Shown: positions 43,867 to 51,802 of the stretch, in pieces
How positions within the stretch are numbered: the stretch's first letter is position 1
Layout of the letters: each line of letters starts with the position of its first letter
DNA from: Hymenobacter sublimis
GTDB taxonomy: Bacteria; Bacteroidota; Bacteroidia; Cytophagales; Hymenobacteraceae
DNA length: 64,000 bases
Assembly (NCBI RefSeq): GCF_023101345.1
Contig: NZ_CP095848.1
Span: forward strand, 495,501-559,500
Direction of reading: 5' to 3'
Made by a program: the position numbers and the translations under genes
Notes under the pieces: model-generated
Database searches by the model: none
Told to the model about the DNA's origin: nothing
What the model saw: only the letters and a program-made list of their open reading frames with translations

Positions 43867-44988
43867 ATGCACATCCACCCCAAAATCACCCCGATTTACC
43901 AAACTTCCGTGTTCAAGTTCGAAGACCTGAACGAGCTGGAACAGTACTTTGGGGAGCCAGGCAGCCGGTACATGTACTCGCGCAACGGCAACCCCAACTC
44001 CGATGAGCTAGCGGAGGCGGTAAACCAGTGGGAGGGTGGAGCCGGGGCCATTGCTACTGGCTCCGGAATGGCTGCCATTTTCGCTGCCTTAGCTGCGTGC
44101 TGCCAGGCGGGCGACCATGTGCTGTGTGCCGCCGACATTTACGGGGGCTCCTCGTCGCTGCTGAATCAGGAACTGAGCCGCATGGGCATTACTGTGACGT
44201 ATGTGCCGTTTGAGCAGCTGTATGAGTTGGAGCAATTCGTGCAGCCTACTACGCGGGTGGTGTTGGCCGAAACCATCAGCAACCCGCTACTGCGAGTGGC
44301 AGACTTGCAGCGGCTTGCTACTGAGTGTCATCAGCACGGGCTGAAGCTGGTTGTTGACAACACCTTTGCCTCTCCGGTGCTGACTCGCCCCTTGGCCCTG
44401 GGCGCTGATTTAGTGATGCACAGCGTAACCAAATACATAGCTGGCCACTCCGACGTAACCGCTGGGGTAGTGGTAGCCACTGACCCCGAGTTGGCCGCGC
44501 GGCTAAAGCAGATCAGCATACTTTACGGCTTGACTCTAAGCCCAATGGAAAGCTGGCTGGCCGTACGGGGCCTGAAAACCCTACGCCTGCGTATGCGTGA
44601 GCACAGTCACAATGCCCTCGCCCTTGCTCAGTTCTTACAAGAGCAGCCAGTTGTGCGGGCCGTTTACTACCCCGGGCTACCCGACCATCCACAGCATGCC
44701 CTGGCCCTGGCCCAGGGTAGCGGATTATTTGGGGGCATGCTCTCCATCCTGCTAGCCGATGAGACTGAGGTAGTAAACCGCTTCATGCACCGGAGCCAGC
44801 GCTTCCCCTTCGCGCCTTCCCTGGCGGGAGTCGACTCATCCATGTCCTACCCCCTGGGTACCTCGCACCGCTACCTGACGCCGGAACAGCAGCAGCAACT
44901 AGGCATCAGCCCAGGGCTAGTACGGTTGTCAGTAGGTATAGAGCCGGTAGAGGAATTGCTGGCTGATCTGGAACAAGCCCTTCGGTAG
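43867..44988 (+). CDS. Cys/Met-metabolism PLP enzyme (cystathionine synthase/lyase family)
   Basis: 373 residues, fold type I. Motifs are YQTSVFKFEDLNEL, SRNGNPNSDELAEAV, the PLP-stacking ATGSGMAAIFAALAAC and AADIYGGSSSLL region, VVDNTFASPVL with the cofactor Asp, and the Schiff-base Lys in HSVTKYIAGHSDVTAG (about 196). The family covers cystathionine gamma-synthase, beta/gamma-lyases and methionine gamma-lyase; sequence alone does not separate them here. It stands alone, so pathway direction (transsulfuration or degradation) is not indicated. Confidence 0.9.
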   Translation: MHIHPKITPIYQTSVFKFEDLNELEQYFGEPGSRYMYSRNGNPNSDELAEAVNQWEGGAGAIATGSGMAAIFAALAACCQAGDHVLCAADIYGGSSSLLNQELSRMGITVTYVPFEQLYELEQFVQPTTRVVLAETISNPLLRVADLQRLATECHQHGLKLVVDNTFASPVLTRPLALGADLVMHSVTKYIAGHSDVTAGVVVATDPELAARLKQISILYGLTLSPMESWLAVRGLKTLRLRMREHSHNALALAQFLQEQPVVRAVYYPGLPDHPQHALALAQGSGLFGGMLSILLADETEVVNRFMHRSQRFPFAPSLAGVDSSMSYPLGTSHRYLTPEQQQQLGISPGLVRLSVGIEPVEELLADLEQALR

Positions 44989-45162
44989 GGTATAAATAGT
45001 TAAAAAGAAGGTAGCCTAGCAAGCTGCTAGAATCAAAATCTCTGGAAAAGGCCCGCGCAAGGCTAAGGCAGACGTTTTCCTGAGATTTTGTTTTATACTA
45101 CTCCACTCAGCTTTTGTGCGTTAAATACTGTGCATTGAACTTTATATACCATTTGGGCTGGT

Positions 45163-46311
45163 CTAACTAGCTTCGAAGAGGGCCCGAATAGCAGAACTTA
45201 CCCGTTGTAAATCGGCATCTATCATGGCCGTACCAGAGGGCAGGCACAGCCCCCGCGCAAAGAGGTCAGCGCTAATGCTTCCGCCGAAAACTGGGGTAGC
45301 CGCAAAAAGCGGCTGCTGGTGCAGGGGTTTCCAAAGCGGGCGGCTTTCGATGTTGTGCGTTTCCAGGTGCAGGCGCAGTTGTTCGGGCGTGACGCTGGTT
45401 TCTTCGGGGTCGAGTAGCAGGGTAGTAAGCCAGCGGTTGGAGCGGCCGCCAGCGGGTTCAGTCGGCCCGAAACGCAGGCCTGGGATGTTGGCTAAGTGCT
45501 TTTGATACCAGGCGAAAATCTCGCGGCGCTTTTTTACTCGGTCTTCCAGCAACTCCATTTGCCCCCGGCCGATGCCCGCGAGCAAGTTGCTAAGGCGGTA
45601 GTTATACCCGAGCTCCGAGTGCTGGTAATAGGGGGCTACATCTTTGGCTTGCGTGGCCCAAAAGCGGGTTTTGCGGGCCCAATCTGAGGTGTTCGTGACC
45701 AAGGCACCGCCACCACTGGTCGTCAGAATCTTATTGCCATTGAAGGAGAAAACGCCTACCTGCCCGAAAGTGCCCAAAGGCTGCCCCTCGTAGCGGGAGC
45801 CCAAGGCTTCGGCAGCATCCTCCAGAACGGGCACTTCAAATTCAGCGGCTATGGCCAGCACCTCGCGCAGCCGGGCCGGCATACCGTAGAGGTGCACCAG
45901 GATAAGGGCCTTGGGCCGACGGTTCTGGCGGCGTAGTTCTTCTAATGCTTCCCGCAGCCGCTGGGGGCAGATATTCCAGGTTTCGGCTTCGCTGTCGATG
46001 AAAACGGGCGTAGCACCCAGATACAGAATAGGGTTGGCCGTGGCCACGAATGTAAAGGACGGGCAGAGCACCTCGTCGCCAGGGCCTACGCCCAGCAGCC
46101 GCAAGCCCAGGTGGATAGCGGCCGTGCCGGAGGTGAGGGCTACGCAGTGCTGGGCCCCGGTAAACTCGCAGATGTCGCGCTCAAACCCATCTAGGTTGGG
46201 GCCCGCGGGAGCCACCCAATTATCCTCTATAGCCTTATGCAGGTAGTTAAGCTCATGACGGCCGAGGTGGGGAGGAGAGAGGAATAATCGGTCGTAATCC
46301 TGACTGCGCAT
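45163..46311 (-). CDS. pglE: DegT/DnrJ/EryC1/StrS sugar aminotransferase (PglE-like)
   Basis: 382 residues from the ATG at 46311 (MRSQDYDRLFLSPPHLGRHE). Motifs are LTSGTAAIHLGLRLLGVGPGDEVLCPSF, PVLEDAAEALGSRYEG with the PLP-binding Asp, and FSFNGNKILTTSGGGALVT with the Schiff-base Lys. The nearest functional picture is PglE, which aminates UDP-4-keto-6-deoxy-GlcNAc. It is the third gene after a PglC-like transferase and a PglD-like acetyltransferase, as in bacillosamine clusters. No 4,6-dehydratase (PglF) gene is in view. The symbol rests on context. Confidence 0.82.
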   Translation of the reverse strand: MRSQDYDRLFLSPPHLGRHELNYLHKAIEDNWVAPAGPNLDGFERDICEFTGAQHCVALTSGTAAIHLGLRLLGVGPGDEVLCPSFTFVATANPILYLGATPVFIDSEAETWNICPQRLREALEELRRQNRRPKALILVHLYGMPARLREVLAIAAEFEVPVLEDAAEALGSRYEGQPLGTFGQVGVFSFNGNKILTTSGGGALVTNTSDWARKTRFWATQAKDVAPYYQHSELGYNYRLSNLLAGIGRGQMELLEDRVKKRREIFAWYQKHLANIPGLRFGPTEPAGGRSNRWLTTLLLDPEETSVTPEQLRLHLETHNIESRPLWKPLHQQPLFAATPVFGGSISADLFARGLCLPSGTAMIDADLQRVSSAIRALFEAS

Positions 46312-46415
46312 AAGGAAAGAAGGAAAAGCGGCCGCTGGCAAAGCAGCCAGAACTCGCTAGCGCAAAAGAACGGTTAAAAAACCGGACCAGACATGATGCC
46401 GAGCATGAACGGCAA

Positions 46416-47111
46416 CTATTCATGCCACTTGATTACTTGGGCCGGCACCCCTACCGCCGTGCAATTCCCGGGAACATCGCGCACAGCCACTGCTCCGGCT
46501 CCTATAATGGCGTTAGCTCCCACTCGTACTTGGTTAATGACTGTAGCATTGGTGCCCAAGTACACGCCCGTTTCCAGGTACGCTTCTCCGCCCACATTGG
46601 CGTGGGGCATCAAGGAGCAGAAGTCTTCCAGCACGGCATCGTGCCCCACGGTGCAGCCCAGGTTGAGCAGCACGTGCCGGCCCAGCACAATGTCGCAGGT
46701 CAGGATGCAGCCCTGGCTAATAATGCTGCCGGCCCCGATCTGCACCCGTTGCTCCGGCTGCAGCGCCACACCAGGGTGGATGAGGATCGGAAATGTGAGT
46801 CTTGGTGAGGTGAGCCGGGCTACCACAGCGGCCCGGCTGCGGCTATTACCCACGGCCACGACTACGTGTAGGGGCTCGAGTTCTGCATTCAGGGCCGCAA
46901 TGGTTCCGAGGTAGGGTAGCCCGTGCACCGCAGGGGTAGCGGGGGCGCGGTCATCATAGAAACCAGTTAGCTGCCAGTGGGGGCGCACGGCGTTAATCTG
47001 CCGGGCCAGCACCACTACCTCCCGGCCCAGGCCGCCCGCGCCCACAATAGCTAAGCGCGGCAACTGGGTAGGCAACGAAGTAGGAGCGGAAGCAGCGGAA
47101 GCAGTACTCAT
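46416..47111 (-). CDS. pglD: PglD/NeuD-like sugar O/N-acetyltransferase
   Basis: 231 residues. The N-terminal Rossmann-like half is LAIVGAGGLGREVVVLARQIN at 18-38. The C-terminal half is a left-handed beta helix of hexapeptide repeats (IGAGSIISQGCILTCDIVLG; VLLNLGCTVGHDAVLEDF with the catalytic His). It ends in the common GAGAVAVRDVPGNCTAVGVPAQ. It would acetylate the 4-amino group made by the adjacent aminotransferase. It overlaps the sugar transferase gene by four bases (ATGA), so translation is coupled. Confidence 0.85.
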   Translation of the reverse strand: MSTASAASAPTSLPTQLPRLAIVGAGGLGREVVVLARQINAVRPHWQLTGFYDDRAPATPAVHGLPYLGTIAALNAELEPLHVVVAVGNSRSRAAVVARLTSPRLTFPILIHPGVALQPEQRVQIGAGSIISQGCILTCDIVLGRHVLLNLGCTVGHDAVLEDFCSLMPHANVGGEAYLETGVYLGTNATVINQVRVGANAIIGAGAVAVRDVPGNCTAVGVPAQVIKWHE

Positions 47112-47764
47112 GCGGCAGGCGGATGATCAGGAGAAACGGCAGTGCCCGTAAAAGCGGTGGTAGTGGCCTGGCCGGCCGCGGTAACGCCGTGGGCACTCAG
47201 CACCCGCCGAAAAGTACGCCACAGGATGCGCATGTCAAGGCGAAACGACAAATGGTCGACGTACCAGACATCATAGGCAAACTTCTGCTCCCAGCTGATG
47301 GCATTCCGGCCGTTCACTTGAGCCCATCCTGTAATGCCCGGCCGCACGGCGTGGCGGCGCGCCTGCTCTGGCGAATACAGCGGCAGGTACTGTTCCAGCA
47401 GCGGCCGCGGGCCCACCAGACTTAGGTCGCCGCGAAGCACGTTCCAGAGCTGGGGCAGCTCATCCAGAGAGGTGGCCCGCACCCAGCGGCCCAGGCGGGG
47501 TAGGCGCGCCTCATCGGGCAGCAGCTGGCCTTGAGCATCGCGCTGCCCAGTCATGGTTTGGAGCTTGTAGAACAGAAACACGCGGCCGTGCAGCCCCGGT
47601 CGGCGCTGCCGAAACAGCCAGGCTCCCCGGTTCTGTGCGGCCAGGGCGGCGGCCAGCGGCAAGAGCACGGGCACGGCCAACAGCAACAGCGGCGCGGCCA
47701 GCAGCACGTCGAGCAGGCGCTTGCCGCGGCGGGCGTACCAGGAGGAAGTTGCGGCGGCAGACAT
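47108..47764 (-). CDS. pglC: Undecaprenyl-phosphate sugar-1-phosphate transferase (PglC-like)
   Basis: 218 residues. One N-terminal hydrophobic re-entrant helix (LLDVLLAAPLLLLAVPVLLPL) precedes the catalytic domain: FYKLQTMTG, TSLDELPQLWNVLRGDLSLVGPRPLL, RPGITGWAQVNGR and YDVWYVDHLSF. This is the monotopic phosphoglycosyl transferase family that starts glycan assembly on the lipid carrier. The small size (no N-terminal multi-TM domain) matches PglC rather than WbaP. Its C-terminal 25 residues are Ala/Thr rich and family-atypical. First gene of the pglC-D-E set. Confidence 0.88.
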   Translation of the reverse strand: MSAAATSSWYARRGKRLLDVLLAAPLLLLAVPVLLPLAAALAAQNRGAWLFRQRRPGLHGRVFLFYKLQTMTGQRDAQGQLLPDEARLPRLGRWVRATSLDELPQLWNVLRGDLSLVGPRPLLEQYLPLYSPEQARRHAVRPGITGWAQVNGRNAISWEQKFAYDVWYVDHLSFRLDMRILWRTFRRVLSAHGVTAAGQATTTAFTGTAVSPDHPPAA

Positions 47765-47849
47765 AAGGACGAAAATACGGGGAATTGTAGTAGGCGTTTG
47801 ACTTCTCGCCGGCCAGGGCTTTAGCTTGCGCTATATTCCGCCTTCCCGT

Positions 47850-48662
47850 ATGCTCGTTTTCCCCAACGCCAAGCTCAACCTGGGCCTCTACATCACCAGC
47901 CAGCGCCCCGACGGGTTTCGCAACCTCGAATCGGTGTTTGTGCCCCTACCCTGGACCGACGCGCTGGAAGTGCTGCCCGCCCCCGAAACTACCCTGACGC
48001 TCACCGGAATTCCTATTCCCGGTGAGCCGGCAACCAATCTGTGTTTGCGGGCCTACGAGCTGCTCCGCGCCGATTTCAACCTGGCGCCGGTACACCTGCA
48101 TTTGCATAAAGTAGTGCCCATCGGGGCCGGATTGGGCGGCGGCTCTGCTGATGCCGCATTTGCGCTGCGGGCGTTAAGTGACCTGTTTCAGTTGGGCCTA
48201 CCCCCCGAGGCACTGGAAAGCTACGCCCGCCGCCTGGGCTCCGACTGTGCTTTTTTCGTTCGCAATAAGCCGGTTTTTGCCTACGAAAAGGGCGACGTGT
48301 TCGAGGAAATCAGCCTGAACCTGAGCGGTACGGCCTGTAAAGTCATCTACCCCGGCCTGCACATCAGCACTGCCGAAGCCTACGCCCGCGTACAAGCTCG
48401 CACCCCACGCCACGACCTACGTGCGACCCTGGCTCAGCCCCTGGAAACCTGGCGCGCTACCGTCAGTAATGATTTTGAAGAGGCCCTGACGCCACACTAC
48501 CCAGTGCTCGGTGAACTTAAGTCGGCGCTGTACGCGGCTGGCGCAGCCTACGCCAGCCTGTCGGGCTCTGGATCGGCGGTGTACGGGCTGTTTCCGGGCC
48601 TACAGGTGCCACCCACTATGCAGCTGCCAGCCGGGTACCAGGTCTGGGACGGGCAGTTGTAA
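47850..48662 (+). CDS. ispE: 4-diphosphocytidyl-2-C-methyl-D-erythritol kinase
   Basis: 270 residues from the ATG at 47850 (MLVFPNAKLNLGLYITSQRPDG). GHMP kinase fold: the substrate motif PNAKLNLGL, the ATP loop PIGAGLGGGSADAAFALRAL, and the third motif near the end SLSGSGSAVYGLF. It phosphorylates CDP-methylerythritol in the MEP isoprenoid pathway. An upstream in-frame start at 47826 is less likely. It stands apart from other MEP genes and is convergent to an EamA transporter. Confidence 0.96.
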   Translation: MLVFPNAKLNLGLYITSQRPDGFRNLESVFVPLPWTDALEVLPAPETTLTLTGIPIPGEPATNLCLRAYELLRADFNLAPVHLHLHKVVPIGAGLGGGSADAAFALRALSDLFQLGLPPEALESYARRLGSDCAFFVRNKPVFAYEKGDVFEEISLNLSGTACKVIYPGLHISTAEAYARVQARTPRHDLRATLAQPLETWRATVSNDFEEALTPHYPVLGELKSALYAAGAAYASLSGSGSAVYGLFPGLQVPPTMQLPAGYQVWDGQL

Positions 48663-48732
48663 CAGGCACAGCGTCTGCGTGAAGAAATTTGCTCTCGTGC
48701 TGCGTTCCGCTAGTCGCCTTACCCTCTGGAAA

Positions 48733-48948
48733 TAGTGAAGCGGTGAGTGAGTGAAGTGTCATGGCGAGGGGAACGAAGCCATCCTTTTTTCCTTTCTAGC
48801 CAACCTACCAACATGACAAGCCCTTACGTCCGTGCTGGGGGTAAGGACTTATTACGTTAGTAGGGGTAGTACACTTGCCAGGACGGATGGCGGCGTCGGG
48901 CTTCCTCGCCAGAACATTGCACCGCTGCACTCATTCACCAACTCACCG
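48733..48948. repeat. Composite palindromic element A2 (octamer arms, shared core)
   Basis: The left arm octamers AGTGAAGC, GGTGAGTG, AGTGAAGT lead into GTCATGGCGAGG (48758-48769). The facing arm has CCTCGCCAGAAC (48904-48915) and, on the minus strand, GGTGAGTT, GGTGAATG, AGTGCAGC. The outer pair CGGTGAGT (48741-48748) / ACTCACCG (48941-48948) is exact. The core contains CGTCCGTGCTGG (48827-48838) and GCCATCCTT, both shared with the element near 25.2 kb. It ends one base before the EamA stop codon at 48950. Confidence 0.85.
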
Positions 48949-48949
48949 C

Positions 48950-49885
48950 CTACCCTACCAGCACGTCGGCGGCTTCTTTGGGGCGAATGCGGCGGCGGTT
49001 CCACTGCTCGATGATGGGGTGAATAAGCACGCTCAGTAGAATAATGACAGTGCCCAGGTAGAATTTGGTGGAGAGCTTTTCCTGGCCGAAGCCGGGAATG
49101 CGCAGCGTGTACATGAGCACGGCCAGGATGATGCCGTACACCGGCTCCAGGTTAATGGTCAGGTTCACTACGAAGGCCGAAATGCGCTTCATCAACTCCA
49201 CGGAAGTAGAAAAGGCATACACCGTGCACACGCCGGCCAGCACCAGCAGCCACAGCCAGTCCAAGCCCGAAAGTGCCAACTGTACGCCGCGGCCCTCCGT
49301 GAAATAACGCCCGTACAGGGGCATAAACAGGGCAATGCTCAGGCAGGCTCCGGTCATTTCGTACAAGGTCAGGCGGAGCGGGGTGTGGCGCTTTACCAGC
49401 TTAGAGTTAAACACGCTGAACAATGCCGACAGTCCCGCGGAAACAATGGCCACCAGTAGGCCCGCCAACTGGTCCAGCTCGGCCTGCGACACGAGGTAGA
49501 GCCCCACCATGGTTAGCAGCCCCAGCCCTACCTCGTAAAACCGCACCCGCCGCCACAGCAGCAGGGGTTCCAGCAGGGAAGTCCAGAGGGCCAGCGTGGC
49601 CAAACCCGCCAGGCACACGCTCACCGACGACATGCGGGCCGCGAGGAAAAAAGTAATCCAGTGCGTGGCCACCAGCGCCCCTATACCCAGCAGGCGCAGG
49701 GCTTCGCCGGCCGGCATCCACAGGGACTGCCGCCGCGCCACAACCAATCCGGCCAGCCCCGCGGCCGCCAGCAATGTGCGCCAGAACACTAGCTCTACCG
49801 GCGGCAGGGAAATGAGCTTGCCCAGAATGGCCGTGAAGCCCCAGAGCAATACTATAAAATGCAGGCGGAGGTAGTCTTTGAGCAT
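48950..49885 (-). CDS. EamA/DMT-family transporter
   Basis: 311 residues with ten predicted hydrophobic helices in two EamA repeats. The first opens LRLHFIVLLWGFTAILGKLISLPPVELVFWR, and the second includes SAGLSALFSVFNSKLVKRH and ISAFVVNLTINLEPVYGIILAVL, the typical NL-PV segment. The family exports or imports amino acids and other small metabolites; the substrate is unknown. It is flanked on both sides by octamer palindromes, one ending at its stop and the other beginning three bases before its start. Confidence 0.9.
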   Translation of the reverse strand: MLKDYLRLHFIVLLWGFTAILGKLISLPPVELVFWRTLLAAAGLAGLVVARRQSLWMPAGEALRLLGIGALVATHWITFFLAARMSSVSVCLAGLATLALWTSLLEPLLLWRRVRFYEVGLGLLTMVGLYLVSQAELDQLAGLLVAIVSAGLSALFSVFNSKLVKRHTPLRLTLYEMTGACLSIALFMPLYGRYFTEGRGVQLALSGLDWLWLLVLAGVCTVYAFSTSVELMKRISAFVVNLTINLEPVYGIILAVLMYTLRIPGFGQEKLSTKFYLGTVIILLSVLIHPIIEQWNRRRIRPKEAADVLVG

Positions 49886-49887
49886 AT

Positions 49888-50007
49888 AGTGAGGTGGTGA
49901 ACTGGTGAGATAGTGAAAGGGTGAGTTTGACGTGCGGTTGGCGCTACCTGCGCCGATAGCGCCGACAAAACATCAAACTCACCAGTTCACCATCTCACCA
50001 GTTCACC
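49888..50007. repeat. Palindromic element with octamer arms between eamA-like and lptG genes
   Basis: The left arm is five 8-base units from 49888: AGTGAGGT, GGTGAACT, GGTGAGAT, AGTGAAAG, GGTGAGTT, then TGA. The right arm (49973-50007, minus strand) is GGTGAACT, GGTGAGAT, GGTGAACT, GGTGAGTT, TGA. The 35-base arms match at 32 positions. A second small stem GTTGGCGCTA / TAGCGCCGAC sits in the loop. It ends one base before the lptG stop codon. Confidence 0.9.
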
Positions 50008-50008
50008 G

Positions 50009-51085
50009 TTAGCGCGGAACTACCCGGTAGAGGAACAGCCCGATCAGGGTGAAAACTAAACTAGGCACCCAGGCCGCCAGCAATGGCGAGAGGGTACCTA
50101 CGGCGGCCAGGTTGCGGCTCAGAATCACAAAAATGATGAACACGAAGGCCAACACGAAACCCAACGCAATTTGCCCGCCCACGCCGGCCCGGCTCTTGCG
50201 CGCACTCATAATCACCCCAATCACCGTCAGGATGAACATGGCATAGGGGTAGGCGTACCGCTCGTATTTTTCGCTGAGGTACACCTGGGTATCGTCGGCG
50301 CCGCGGGCTATTTTCTGGTTGATGTAGCGGTTGAGCTCGGGTAGGGTCAAGGTTTCGGCCAGGCGGTAGGTGCTAGCAAAGTCCTTGGGGTAGAGGTTGA
50401 GGGTGGTGTCGCGGGCGGGCAGACTCTGCAGGGTTTCTTTGTCGCCGTTGAAAGTGCGGATTACCTGGGGCGTGAGCTTCCAGGCCCGTTTGGTGGAGTC
50501 CCAGGTGATGGCTTCGGCCGTCATGCGGCGCTTGAGCAGCGTGCCTTCAATGGTTTCCAGCGCAAACTTGTAGCCCACGTTGTTCACGTTGTCGTAGCTC
50601 TCCATGAAGGCGTAGCTCTTCGGCCCGATTTTGATGTGCACGTTGCGCGCATCAAAGCGGTAGGGATTTTTGATGTAGGCCTTCTCGAACTGCACCCGGG
50701 TTTTGTTGGCAATCGGAATTAGCCAGCCCGTCATGGCCATGGTCAGCACTCCCAAAATGGCGCTACCCATAATGTAGGGCAGCAAAAACCGCTTGAAGCT
50801 GATGCCCGAAGCCAGCATGGCCACTACCTCCGTGCGCGAGGCCAGTTGGGCCGTCACGAACACCACCGCAATAAACACCGTGATGGGGGAGAGCAAGTTG
50901 GCGAAGTACGGAAACAGGTTCACATAGTACTCCGATACAATCTGCCAGGCGCCCAGGTCGTGCTTCAGAAAATCGTCGTTTTTCTCCGTGAAGTCAATCA
51001 CGCAGATAACCGACACCAGCAGCACCACCGTGAAGAAAAACGCAGTGAGAAACTTCTTTATAATGTACTTATCGAGCAGCTTCAT
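50009..51085 (-). CDS. lptG: LptF/LptG-family (YjgP/YjgQ) lipopolysaccharide export permease
   Basis: 358 residues from the ATG at 51085 (MKLLDKYIIKKFLTAFFFTVV); an ATG three codons upstream is also possible. Layout: three N-terminal helices, an about 180-residue periplasmic beta-jellyroll domain (FDARNVHIKIGPKSYAFMESYD), three C-terminal helices ending in LLAAWVPSLVFTLIGLFLYRV. These permeases work with LptB to lift LPS from the inner membrane to the Lpt bridge. Bacteroidota often carry it next to tgt. Whether it is LptF or LptG cannot be decided from sequence alone. Confidence 0.9.
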   Translation of the reverse strand: MKLLDKYIIKKFLTAFFFTVVLLVSVICVIDFTEKNDDFLKHDLGAWQIVSEYYVNLFPYFANLLSPITVFIAVVFVTAQLASRTEVVAMLASGISFKRFLLPYIMGSAILGVLTMAMTGWLIPIANKTRVQFEKAYIKNPYRFDARNVHIKIGPKSYAFMESYDNVNNVGYKFALETIEGTLLKRRMTAEAITWDSTKRAWKLTPQVIRTFNGDKETLQSLPARDTTLNLYPKDFASTYRLAETLTLPELNRYINQKIARGADDTQVYLSEKYERYAYPYAMFILTVIGVIMSARKSRAGVGGQIALGFVLAFVFIIFVILSRNLAAVGTLSPLLAAWVPSLVFTLIGLFLYRVVPR

Positions 51086-51095
51086 GAGTGGCATA

Positions 51096-51791
51096 TTACT
51101 GCTGTTTCAACGGATGTCGCATACGTAACGTGCGCTGCCGTCGGAGCCACATCTGCCGGGCCGATAATACGGCCAATAAAGCACCCAGCTTTACACAGGC
51201 AGCCTCTGCTCCAGGCAACATAGGCATAATGCCTAATGGTGGATAAATAGTCCAGCCTTGTAAACTTGAATCCGGCACAGGCCACCCATAATAAGGCCAC
51301 CAATATTCAGGCTTAAAAGGCATTGACAGGCCTGAATGGTCTAGCGCCTGAAACACAGGGTAGGAGATAATGTGAACGATGCAGCCCAAAAAATAGGCTA
51401 CCAGCAAAACTTTGACTAACTCAACGGTTAGGTGTCTGAGAGATGATGCAGGTTTAAATAGAAAATTCTTTTCGGTCTGTCGCGCCACTACGGTCACTAA
51501 CAGCAATAACACACCTGCTACTACAAACGCAATCCACATTGGGTAGAGGCGTACAAGTAATGTGAAGGACACTGCTAAAAAAGACTGCCACGAGTTATAA
51601 TGAGCACCAGCTGCTTGTTCCTGAATATCCAATGGCTGACCGTCAATATATATGTCAAATGAATTGGATGAGGGCCACCCGAACGTATGGCCGAAGTCAC
51701 TTGCAATAAACAGCAAGCAATACATGATTGGGAAGCCTATTAACAACCACCACAGGCCAAGGCATCCTAGCCGATTAGCAAAACCTGACAT
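51096..51791 (-). CDS. Hypothetical four-helix membrane protein inserted between tgt and lptG
   Basis: 231 residues from the ATG at 51791, 11 bases after the tgt stop. A longer frame would overlap tgt. Hydrophobic helices are GLWWLLIGFPIMYCLLFIAS, a central LYPMWIAFVVAGVLLLLVTVV, VELVKVLLVAYFLGCIVHII and a weaker C-terminal one. The loops are Trp/Tyr/Pro rich (PEYWWPYYGWPVPD). G+C is lower than in tgt and lptG, which usually adjoin, suggesting an acquired gene. No family recognised. Confidence 0.7.
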   Translation of the reverse strand: MSGFANRLGCLGLWWLLIGFPIMYCLLFIASDFGHTFGWPSSNSFDIYIDGQPLDIQEQAAGAHYNSWQSFLAVSFTLLVRLYPMWIAFVVAGVLLLLVTVVARQTEKNFLFKPASSLRHLTVELVKVLLVAYFLGCIVHIISYPVFQALDHSGLSMPFKPEYWWPYYGWPVPDSSLQGWTIYPPLGIMPMLPGAEAACVKLGALLAVLSARQMWLRRQRTLRMRHPLKQQ

Positions 51792-51802
51792 TTTCTCGGG
51801 GC

